A program made the position numbers and the translations under genes. A stretch of DNA of 64,000 nt from Moringa oleifera (lineage: Eukaryota > Streptophyta > Magnoliopsida > Brassicales > Moringaceae). The stretch lies in NCBI GenBank assembly GCA_021397835.1, contig JAJFZO010000344.1:4650001-4714000 (forward strand), in the 5' to 3' direction. Below, in pieces: positions 50,165-60,589 of this stretch. The notes under the pieces are model-generated. The model did not search any database and was not told the DNA's origin. It saw only the letters and a program-made list of their open reading frames with translations. Each line of letters begins with the position of its first letter. Positions within the stretch are counted from its first letter, which is position 1.

Positions 50165-52969
50165 ATGCGCACATGCATATGGCATATGTGTAGGGACACG
50201 AATGCATATGCAATAGCCGACATGCATACAAGTCTATAGATACTGTGAACTTGCTTCATCTAGTCTACAGATTACCCATATAAAGACAACCAGATGGAAG
50301 GCACAAAAATTTGTAGGGTAAGATGACACACACACTATCAGCCTCAGTTTAATAGTTATATATGTAACATACAAAGGGTTGGGTTAATTTTCTTTTTCTT
50401 TCTTTCTTACCCTTTTAAATATTGAACAGGATCAGATCGTTCAAATGTTTAATTCTGATTATTTGAAATGGAGAAGATAAAGGGTGCATCAAGCTGGCCA
50501 TGAAAAGTTTTGTGGTTTGGATCTTCAGTAGCATTTCGATTTAGGTGACGTCCAGTGAGGTCAATAGAGACCTGATCAGTTTCCGCTTTGAGCCAACTTG
50601 GGCTTTGTCCAGCTTAGGGTTTGCTGCAGAAGAACTCCTTGAGACTCCATCCACGGCCCTACTAATTACGTGACTCACATTTACACATTAAGTCAAAATG
50701 GACCATATGATTCAAACACATATTAATTGATCACCATAAAGTAGTCTGAAAACAATGCCAGAAAAGAAAATGATCAACACCATCTTATTATCTTACCCAA
50801 AGCTTAATTACTTATTTTGGCGTATTCATTACTCTAGTGTTGTCTGTGGTCCTCTCTACTAAATGATTTTATTATTTAAACTTACAACCGGATACGTTAA
50901 TTGGTACATATTATTTGATTCACAAGGACAAGGAGCCAAGATCAGAACTGCTTAGGCTAAAACTTCTAAAACACTGTAATGAGACTGCAGATTTGGTTGA
51001 GAGTCAAACTAACACCGGCTTTTCACATATCAACACAAACACAATTTGGCAGTGTATAAACACTAAAAGCTAGTTTCAGAAGTAAAATTTGTGATCAATT
51101 TATTTCACTCTGTTTCAACTTATGGGCAGTGTACATATTAACACTGAAAACTAGTAATAGAAGTAAAATTTTGTGCACACAGCTCACCATACCTTCAGGA
51201 ATGATTTATTTCTTTGGCTCAAAAGTCATTTTCTAGCAACTTAAACAGTAAGCCTAGTTACTACTGAGTGCATTATAGATCCATCATGAAGGATGTACTC
51301 TTCAGTTGGAAGAGAGATTCAATATGCTGTTGCTATTTTAGGATGAAAGAGGACTTCCATGAAAAATTTACTAATAATTCTTCAGCCAAGGCCAATTCAC
51401 TCATATTCCTGCTGCCAGCTGGGCTGGACTCAAAACCATGCAATGTAGCTTGCAAGGTCATGTACAGTTGTCATTAAGATATCTGTCATTACAATTCCAA
51501 GAACACTCCAAGCATAATAAGGATGAATGGAGTCATTCATTTTGGCCAAGGTTTTTCTCTCATCGTGGGAACTTAGCAACACATGGAATTCAAAACTAAT
51601 GCAAGCTAAATGCTCATAGGTAAAAACGATACAGGCAGACAAGATCACTAGGCAGAAAAACAAGCTTAGATTTCTTCATCAGACACTATTTTTAGTCCTA
51701 AATTAACAAACCTATTGGCTCTTGTTAAATCAATTCTTACAAAATGAAACCAGGTGCAAAGACCTCAAAGCATTTATAATTAGCCAAAACGCGTGTTCTG
51801 GGCATATCTTTTCCTACCAAACCTAACTAGATGCAAGACCTCAGGCATACATAACAGATAAGATAGAGAACAACAGAAAGTAGGGTGACGGAAAGAAGGG
51901 TGTATATTTTTGGCAGAAAAAGGGGCCCAAGAGATTAATTACAATTACCTAACATTAATGACTGCTCAACAAAAGGACTCTGATAGCATCAGAGCACACA
52001 GCTGTTGGAATACTTTCCTCATATTGAATGCAATTCCTACCTGCTTGCTTCGATGCCAAAAGAATGGCGTAGAGAACTTTGAGCGATAAACTCATCCATG
52101 AACCTCTGTAACAATTTACATCCTAGACAATGGCAGAGCAATGGGCAATAAAGGAATGTCACCAAAATCATTATCAGAGAGGGAGAGTAAAACATAAAAG
52201 AAATAAATTTATAAACAGAAAAACTGGCTTCCTGCTTCCTTTATGTTAACTGGACTACTTGAAACCACAGTGTTCATCAAGTTGCAGAAGAAAAAAATTC
52301 AGTATGTAACCAAGAAGTTTGTAAACAATGCCAAGGGAACATCCTAGAATTCTTAACAGATGAGTCAGAGTCATCCATTAACTAATTGCAGTGGCATCTG
52401 GATTTTTTACAACCTCATACATGAATTAAGCAAAGTAAAGAGGCATCAACATTATTGACATCAAACAACAGATCCCTTCTAACTGCAGGACAGTCTTGGC
52501 AAGTTCAAAATGACAAGGCTACCTGCAACTCCAAGAAGAGTAAGAGAGACAACACCAAGTCATTAAGCTGAAAAAAGATGCCAATAATATGACTGAATAA
52601 ACATTTTCTAAAACAATCTAGGCAAATAAAGACAATGAGAATGCACATGTTATTGGTACCTCACTAATTATAACAGGTCCCACAATGCAGCACTCAAAAT
52701 ATAGAGAATATCGAGGAACTGACGGTATAAAGACTGATAGTCAAATTTCGCAAGATGCATACTTACCAAAAGTGATACTAGAGCAACAAAGTAATTCACT
52801 TAGCAAGGAACAACAAGATGCATCCTGCATAGACAATCCAGTCTCCATAGAAAATAAAGAGGTTAACCATAGATATATCTTGGGAACATGCAAGCTATCC
52901 TAACAAAGGGCTATCATAGGAAAGGTTTCCATGTTGTTAGCATGATTCCACACTTAACATTTTAGATAG
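45287..52969. other. upstream TCP region and intergenic DNA, no confident gene
   Basis: About 7.7 kb without a convincing coding frame. The part nearest 45287 is likely TCP leader and promoter, possibly with leader introns. A minus-strand CTTCTAGGGTTTTGCGAC (near 49860) resembles a leader or promoter telo-box region. A plus frame at 52685-52903 gives 72 residues I cannot assign. A GCGACA-ACGAC-TGTCGC hairpin lies near 49845. Confidence 0.45.
50101..50162. repeat. compound CT/CA microsatellite
   Basis: About 38 bases of nearly pure CT repeat (50101-50138, one interruption CCC) followed directly by about 12 CA units (50139-50162). It lies about 4.8 kb upstream of the TCP start. Confidence 0.95.
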
Positions 52970-53209
52970 TACGGCGTGAAAGAAATAAGAGAGCTTTTGA
53001 TAACTATGAAACACCATTAGGTGTAATCAAAGACTTTTCGATTTATGTGTTAAAAACCTGGGTTTCAGGCATATTTTTTGTAAATGAGGGTGAGATACTA
53101 AAGTTCATAGAATATTTAACCTCCACGAACTAACTACACTTGTAGTGAGTGGCACTACCTTGGTGCTATGCAAATAATACTTAATGTTTTGTTCTTGCTC
53201 AAGAGGGGC
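52970..53209 (+). mobile_element. LINE C, 3' tail fragment
   Basis: Matches the 3' end of LINE B (57745-57970): GAGAGCTTTTGATAA, TATGAAACACCA, TTTGTAAATGAGG and TTGCTCAA occur in the same order and spacing. Only about 240 bases remain, as in a strongly 5'-truncated insertion. Instead of the expected A tail it runs into a poly-G tract. Confidence 0.75.
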
Positions 53210-53230
53210 GGGGGGGGGGGGGGGGGGGGG
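53210..53230. repeat. poly-G run (21 G)
   Basis: Twenty-one consecutive G bases, preceded by GAGGGGC. It separates LINE C from LINE B. Long G runs are rare in plant nuclear DNA and prone to sequencing error, so its length is uncertain. Confidence 0.9.
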
Positions 53231-56200
53231 AGAGAAGTGTTCAACCAACTAGTAGAGGTTAGGTGGTAAGAAAACCAAGGTGAATGGGCATGCTAACTTT
53301 GTGGTGACAATCACACAAAGATTCCAAATATAGCTTCAATAGGTGGAACAAGGAGCACCTAGGCAATGTGAGAACAAAGAGAGAGAATTTATGGAAAGAT
53401 CAAATGGAAGTAACAAGAGGAAATGAAACGCAGAAGGTAGAAACTAAGAGAATGGAAATTGGGTGCAATAAAGGGATGTTCAGAGGACACTAAGAAGACA
53501 TAGAAACAAGTGATGATAAGAGGTAGGAGTACAGGAAACGTAAAGTGAGGCGAAAAAGACAAATGTATTGGGTCAAAATTCAAATTTATACTCAAGCCTG
53601 GGTCGGGTGTTAAATGGAGGCCCAAGTCATCAAAGGGGTGTGAAGGTTAAAATCATAATAGTTATCGGTTGGGCTTGAATAGGTCAAAGAACTCAATGGT
53701 GGGCAGTCAAAATAATGGGGTTTGCCCGGTTACTTTAGACCGCCGTGGGATAAGTGAAGGCTTGAAAGAGACATCGAATGATAAAGGCATGAGCTCATTA
53801 CAGTTGTTAGAGCGAAATGAGTTAAATGTGTAGGGGCTAGAGCAAGGGACTACATTAAGCCCAGTAGAACGAGGCGTTTTCTTGATTGGTTTAAGGAGAC
53901 AGACACTCGGATCAAGTTTGATGGGAGATCCCATTTACTTAGTGAGGTCAACAAGGTTGTGGGCGAGGTAAATTGATTCACATCGAAATCACAAGAAGTT
54001 GGGTCACGCTATAGATCCAAGGCATAAAGGATTAACGTTGATCCTTTGATGGAGATGGAGCTAAATCTTAATTTAGTGTAGATTGATATGTGTGTATGCA
54101 ACATAGGCTACAAGGAAGGAAAGATCTTATCAATTGAGTATGTAACTTTTTACGAGACTCTTTCCCCATAGACATGTGTCTAGACCATTGTTTCCTCTCT
54201 ATTTTCGTAAGTAATGCCACTTCTTCCAACCCCTCAAAATTCAAAGTCAATGACTTGTAGATCCTGACCAAGAGTTACATACAGGAATGTCTACAAGGAG
54301 CAGAGGAGGTTAGAGTTCAGGATCAATTACGAAAGGAGGTTAAAAGAAAGGATATGAGATTTGAGCTTCTAAGGAGTTCAGGCAACTATCATGATGATCA
54401 TGTTTAAGATACTATCGTGGAATGTGAGGAGGTTGAATAGGGTAGACAAGAGATCTATTATCAAACAATCAATCAACAAGCGAAGGATAGGCATTATTTG
54501 TATATAGGAAACAAAAAATAGCGAAAATGACTCCAAGGGTGGTGAAGAGTCTATGGAGAACACGGAATGTTGAATAGGAGGTTCAGCCCACACAAGGAAA
54601 TTCAAGGGGAATCTCAATTTGTTGGAATGGCAAGATAGGCAAACTGAAAGAATGTGAATTAGAAATGATATCCTTATCTTGTGTTTTTGCATTGAAAGAT
54701 AAGGGGATAAAATGGGTGTATAGTGGAGTATAGGGGAGCAACATAAGGGCGGAAAGGCAACCATTATCGGAGGACATGAAAGAATGCCAAAGAAAATATG
54801 GAGAGCTAGCATGGGTGATCAAAGGTGACTTCAATGTGATTTTATATCCACATGAAAATATGGGGATAAGAAACAAAAACAATTCACAAGAATTTAGAGA
54901 GATTATTTCGGATCTCAAATTACAAGATTTGATATTAATGGGAAGAGTTTTACTTGGTCCAACGTGATAGACAACCTCTCCATGTCTCAACTGAATAGAT
55001 TCTTAGTCTTTAATAGTTGGGAGGACAAATTTTCACGCATGCAGCAAATGTTGCCACCTAGAACAACTTCTGATAATCTTGTGACGTTAGTGGTGGATAG
55101 TTCTAAATGGGCCTTTGCCCATTTAGATTTGAAACTATGTGGTTACATGAAAAAGATTTTGATGAGCTTATAAAGGCTTGGCGGGAGGGAGCGTAGGTGG
55201 AAGGCAATGCAAGTTATGCGGTAGCAAGAAAATTGAAATGGTTAAGGTTGAAATTAAAAAGTGAAAGAAGGAATAAAAGGGAATTTGGGATAAAGAAAAA
55301 ATTAGCTATGGAATGAATTATAGGAGATTGATAACATTATTATGGACAGTGAGAGAAATTCAATTTTACAGGAGAGGACAATGGCAATTAATAATGAACT
55401 AGTACATTTAATGAAGCTAGAAGGAATATCATGGAGGTAAAATTCTTTGTGGATAAGGTAAATGACCGGAATATGTTCCCCCCGCCCCCCTCCTCATAAA
55501 ATGGCTAGTGCACACAAGAGATAGAATTATATAAGCAAGACGCAGATAGGCACAATACATTTAATTGAAAAAAAAAGAGATGAAAAGGGGTAAGCATCTA
55601 TTACAAAAGTTTTTTGTGTTATAAAGGTTGAATTTCAAGCAAATTGTTACCAAATTGAGGGAGAGGGTTGAGCTTCAATTTGGGGAAGAAGAGGCATGGA
55701 AAGCACTGCTATAATGTGATGGGGACAAAGCACCAAGCCCCAATAATTTCTTAATGGCGTTATTGAGAACAAATTGGAAAGTTCCGAAGGAAGACATCTT
55801 GAAAGCGTTTGCGTTATTTCACATGAATAAGAAGTTTGTAAAAGCTTTGAATTCTACCTTTATTGTGCTAATTCCCAAAAAACTAAAGATAAATTGATAT
55901 ATAAGGTGTCAGCAAAAAGACTAAGGTTAGTGGTTAAAGAAGTGGTTAATGCAATTCAAAATGCATTTGTTAAAGGAAAGTAGATCTTGATGCAATACTC
56001 ATTGCAAAATACGTTTGTGGACAGCCAAAAGAGGTTGAAAAGTAATGATAAAATATACAAACTTGATATGGAGAAAGCTTATGACCATGTATCATGAGGG
56101 TTTCTAATGTACATGCTAAAGAGGGCGGGTTGTAGCAATAGATGGTGCAACTGAATCTTTTGATGTATCTCCATCGCTTCTTATGTAGCTATGATGAATG

Positions 56201-57990
56201 GCAGCCTTATATATTTTTTCAACTTAACTAGAGGTCTAAGACAAAGGAACCCACTGTTTTCTTTATTGTATTTACTGATTAAAAGTATTGGATAGGTTAC
56301 TATCCAGGGCTGTTGACAAGGTGGGTGGACTAGGTAATGAGATGATAGCATCACCTCTTTTACTCGCTAACAACACCATAATTATTTGTGGAGTAATGGA
56401 GGAGTAAGTAATCACATTAAAAGGCATTCTATTGATTTTTGAGGTAATCTCAAGACTGAAAAGAAACTAGGAAAAAATTGAGGTTATTGTGACGAGAGAG
56501 CTGAAAAATGCAGAGGGCTTGGCTACACTTATGGAAGGCAAGTTGGTTAATTTCCCATGAAATATTTAGGTCTACCACAGGGTGCTAGATTTAAAGAGTC
56601 AGCAATATGAAATGAGAGAGTGGAGAAATTGGAAAGGAAATTAACAAGCTAGAAAAAAACAGTTTTTGCCCAAGGCTGGTAAACTTACTTTAATCCAAAG
56701 CACTCTTACTAACTTCCAATATACTTTATGTCAATCTTTTCGATTCCAAAGATTGTAGCTAACAAGCAAAGGAAGTTCCTTTGGGGAAATGTGGGGGAGT
56801 GCTATAAGTTTCACCTTGTAAAATGGAATGTGGTAGCTCAACCATCGAGATTGAAAGCTTAGGGATTAAGTGCCTCAAAACTTTGTTGGGAAAAAGGCTA
56901 TGGAGGTTCATGGTGGAGAAGGATGCCCCGTGGAAAAAGATAGTAACAAAATAAATATGGGGAGTTGGTGGGGGTGGGTTGGATGACCAAAACTGTTAGA
57001 GGTACGCATGTAGTTAGTGTATGAAAGGCAATTAGAAAAGGTTGGGAGGATTTCAAATTGGAGATTGGGTTCAAGGTGAGCAAAGGAGACACAATTAAGT
57101 GGGGAGGTACCTTCGAAGGAGGCATTTCCAGTTGTGTTTTCTTTAACATGTAAACAGGAAGGATGGATTAATGGATGCGAGAAGGATGATGCAACAGGAG
57201 GGTCATGATCTAATCTATTCAATTAAGAAAAAATGCCCAAAGAATGGGAAGTTGAGAAGATCAAAGGATTGTTGGCAAGGATACATTGTATCAAAATTGA
57301 AAATAATATGGAGGACAAGGTGTTTCAAAAGCTGGCAGTGAAGAAAACATAGATTTCAAAGTCAAGTCATATTACAAATGTCTGTACGAGGGAGATGAAT
57401 AGAAGCTATTTCCTTGGAGGCAGATCTGGAAAACCAAAATTCCACCCCAAGGTAGTCTTCTTTACTTGGGAGGCAATACATGAGAAGACACTAAGGATTG
57501 ACAACTTGAGGAAAAGAAGCAAGATCATTATGAATTGATGTTTTTTGTGTAAAGAGCAAAAAAAGTTTGTATACCATCTAGACTGCCCAGATTTAAGAGG
57601 CAATATTGAAGTTACTAGGGTTATCCTGGGCTAATGCAGGGTCGGTTGAATCAAAACTGATGGTGTGGACAGAATAGGGCGCCAGGTGGGAGCAGAGGAG
57701 GTTAATGAAGATGATTCCTCACCTTATATTTTGAAGTGTTTGGCCAAAAGGAATAGGAGAGCTTTTGATAATATAGAAACACCACTTGGGTTGCTAAGTC
57801 AGTGTTGGCTTAGAGTATTGAAGTTATGAGGTTCGGGTGATTATTTGTAAATGAGGAAGATATAGATGACTTCATAAAATTACTAACCAAATAGATTTAG
57901 ACACAAATATAATGGGTTGCAACCCCATGATGCAAGTAAATAATATATATTAACTAGTTTTTGCTCAAAAAAATTTAAAAAAAAAAGAAA
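53231..57990 (+). mobile_element. LINE B, degenerate non-LTR retrotransposon
   Basis: Broken plus-strand frames follow LINE order: ORF1-like sequence (53231-54110), a short inverted ORF1 piece (54110-54272), ORF2 start with MFKILSWNVRRLN (about 54398), endonuclease (WVIKGDFNVI, 54812; EFREIISDLKLQDL), RT (DRNMFPP, DMEKAYDHVS near 56070, RQRNPLFSLLYLL), a YADD position changed to LANN (56363-56374), LPIYFMSIFSIPK (56718), the C-terminal PWRQIWKTKIPP block (57410) and a short A-rich 3' end (57961-57990). It is the fullest of the four LINE copies here and shares sequence with LINE A and C, so they form one family. Stops and frameshifts make it dead. Confidence 0.85.
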
Positions 57991-58640
57991 TGAACAAGAA
58001 GTTGGCCACAGCACTTAGAATGAACAAGATCTCTTGGATGGCAAAAATATAAGGTTTTTTGGCTAAAGGAGGGAGACCAAAATACTAGGTTCTTCCATTA
58101 GGCAAATGTGCATAAAAAGAACAACTTCCAATAGAACTATTAAATGTGACATTTTGAGTCTTCTCAAGGAGTTTCACTCTTGCGAGGAATTTGTTAGCTC
58201 TTTGAACTCAACCTTTTTTATACGATTCCAAAGAAGACGAGGCCTTGCAACATTAGAAATTTTCAACCAATCAACATAGCATGGAAAGTCTATGAGCTCA
58301 TTGTTATAGTTTTGGTGGCAAGGCTCAAGCTACTAGTGGAAACTGATAAGTCTCAATCAAAATAATTTAGCAAAGGGAACACAAATACTAGACACGGTTT
58401 TGATTGCAACAGAAGTTGTCAATAACTAACTAAAGAAAAGGATTAGAGGTGTAATACATAAATTGGAGTAGAGAAACCCTATGATCATGTGGCTTGGGAC
58501 TTTGTGCTCTACATGATGAAAAGGGTGAGATATGGGCAGGAACATGCATTTCTACAGTCACTTTTGCCATTTTGGTGAATGGTGGCCCCACCTAGATCAC
58601 CCTCAAAATGCATCTCTTTTATCCATTTTATTGTCATACT
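57991..58640 (+). mobile_element. LINE D, reverse transcriptase fragment
   Basis: Directly after LINE B's A-rich end, plus-strand frames again show RT phrases: KGGRPKY, TLFIRFQRRRG for TLVPKK, NFQPINIAWKVYELI, and KPYDHVAWDFVLYMMKR. Frameshifts and stops are frequent. It lacks endonuclease and tail sequence. It may belong to a related but different LINE lineage. Confidence 0.65.
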
Positions 58641-60020
58641 ACATTAAAACCACATATTTTGCTGAAGTCCCAGCAGTTTTGGCATCTGAATCATAAAGTT
58701 TCTCATAATAAGCTTACACAACCATAACTACGGTCGATATTTCTATTAGAAATTTTCAGTGACATAATAATAAAGATTGAAAATATTTTAATTATCAAAT
58801 CTTGTACTGCTTCCTCAAGCAGTGAAGACAAATCATGAAAAATTCAGCCCCGAAATCTACTTCTATCACTTGCTGAAAGAACCAATAAAGTTGACGTTGT
58901 GATTTGGAAGTGGTCCAAATCATGTCATAGGCACTGATATTTTTAATAGAACAGAGTCTAGGAAACAACTTCTTAATTATAGCTTGCCAAAAAAGCAGTT
59001 TCCATATCCTAGATTCAGGAAAACACTTCATAAAAATAGATTTACCAAAGCATTAGAGAGTTTAACACCTTCACCATCTTCATTACTCATAAGACTTCGG
59101 TGAAAGATTAGGGACACCAATTTCCAAATTTCCAAGAGAGCTAGAAGAACTACCAACTCAAAACAACTCCACTAAACTTTGATTTGAACTAGTTGGGCTC
59201 AGCTACAAGAATCTTTTTACTCCAATCTGGTCCAAGACAAACTCTACTGAATGAGCTATCTATTACTCTGAAACCCAACAGATACATACCTCATAAATAC
59301 ACTTGCAATCACAAAGCTCTCTGCAGCAATTGGACCTTCAATGTGCTAGGCACCTAGCACCAGACCCATCAAACAGAATCTCTTGATCATCTTTTCTCAA
59401 ATTCAAAAGTCTACCCCCGCAAATCCAGCCACTAAACAATCCAATATAAGCATTGCCAGTCACCAGTGGCCAAGTAATTTCCATTGCAAGTAAACCCAAG
59501 TTTCAACCAGGAAAAAAAAAAAGAAACAAAACCACAACTGTTCACATATAAAGCAAGAACTAGAAACTAGATATAATGATTCTCAAATCAGAGAAGTGCA
59601 GCCACAACCAAAACTTCTACCACAGACCAAGGAATACATGATGGACAATCTCATGAAAAAAAAATAGAGCACTTAAACGCATAACAAACAGAAGAGCTTC
59701 AGGACCTTCGTATCACTAAATACCAATACAGAGCACGAATCTATGGATAAGAAAATGCTGAATGGGAACCTCCACCTAATCAAAAGGTGTAAAATACATC
59801 AACAAGAATCATTGATCTCTAAGAATCTCAAACTGTGAAAAAAACGCCCAAAACACAAAACTTCAAACATATAGATCCAAACACAGCAACCAACCAACTC
59901 GTGTGTAATTGAATTAATTTCAGAGGGTTAAAAAAAAAAAGATAAGATAAAGAACAATACAAAATCTCAACTCGATCACAGAAAAGAAAAGGAAAGGGAG
60001 GGAACCCCGCGAAAACTCAC
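58641..60020 (-). other. possible 3' UTR/intron of the complex I gene
   Basis: No coding frame of note. The minus-strand gene at 60413-60021 ends exactly at a GTGAGT donor, so its 3' UTR probably continues in an exon somewhere here; the exon cannot be placed. The rest is ordinary AT-rich sequence with an A-rich stretch at 59510-59523. Confidence 0.35.
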
Positions 60021-60413
60021 CTATTTTTGGTAACCTCCACCTTGAGCATTTTGGTCCTCCTCGACACTCGCCGTCAGATAGACCCTAGGAAAATCATTAA
60101 CATCAAAAGTCTTCTCCTTCATCATCTTCTCTACGTCAGCCTTCTTGAGAACAGTCCGGCGGATGGGGGGTCGGTTGCGGCGCTGGTCGCGTGTGTAGTA
60201 CTTGATGTCATAGACGGTCTCCGGGTTCGAAGTGGGCACTATCGGCTTGAGCTTGGATGTGGCCGGGCACGGGACCCTGTACTCCAATGCGCCCGGCAAA
60301 GCGGATCTGTACTCTGGGTCGGCGCAGGGCCCAGTTATCTCCCAGGGCTTCTTGATGTAGCGCTTCAGGGTTTGAAAGATGGAGGAGGTCGTGCTCGACG
60401 CCGGCTTCGCCAT
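60021..60413 (-). CDS. small plant mitochondrial complex I subunit (annotated ESSS-type)
   Basis: 130 residues from ATG 60413 (context CAATGGCG) to TAG 60021; an upstream in-frame ATG-less extension (to 60434) has no start. The protein reads MAKPASSTTSSIFQTLKRYI, then KPWEITGPCADPEYRSALP, VYDIKYYTRDQRRNRPPIRR, DVEKMMKEKTFDVNDFPRVY and GGGYQK. From memory this is the plant family annotated in Arabidopsis as ESSS subunit of NADH:ubiquinone oxidoreductase (At2g42310/At3g57785), an accessory subunit of respiratory complex I on the mitochondrial inner membrane. It has no catalytic motif and no obvious transmembrane helix. The gene lies alone, GC-rich compared with its flanks. The stop codon is the last triplet before a donor-like GTGAGT. 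Confidence 0.8.
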   Translation of the reverse strand: MAKPASSTTSSIFQTLKRYIKKPWEITGPCADPEYRSALPGALEYRVPCPATSKLKPIVPTSNPETVYDIKYYTRDQRRNRPPIRRTVLKKADVEKMMKEKTFDVNDFPRVYLTASVEEDQNAQGGGYQK

Positions 60414-60533
60414 TGATGCGCACTCAGACCACAATCAGATAGAGAGAAAGAGGGGTGAAAATGATTCGAGCAACCACGAAAAACCGACGACTGCTTTCGG
60501 CGAATAGTGAAATGTCGGCCATTTTTCTCACCT

Positions 60534-60539
60534 TGGGCC
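60534..60539. promoter_or_regulatory. site II element (TGGGCC) upstream of complex I gene
   Basis: TGGGCC about 120 bases upstream of the start codon fits the TGGGCY site II motif that is common in promoters of plant respiratory-chain genes and is bound by TCP proteins. Only one copy is seen, so support is weak. Confidence 0.35.
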
Positions 60540-60589
60540 TAACCCATTCACTTCCCGAATATTAGGAACATACCAAATGCTCCAACACA

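Noticed and set aside
54378..54990. Overlapping minus-strand frames of 135-144 residues
   Set aside because: They are antisense to LINE B ORF2, where the plus strand shows SWNVRRLN and KGDFNVI.
60027..60416. A 129-residue plus-strand frame
   Set aside because: It is the shadow of the minus-strand complex I gene; codon-level conservation supports the minus strand.
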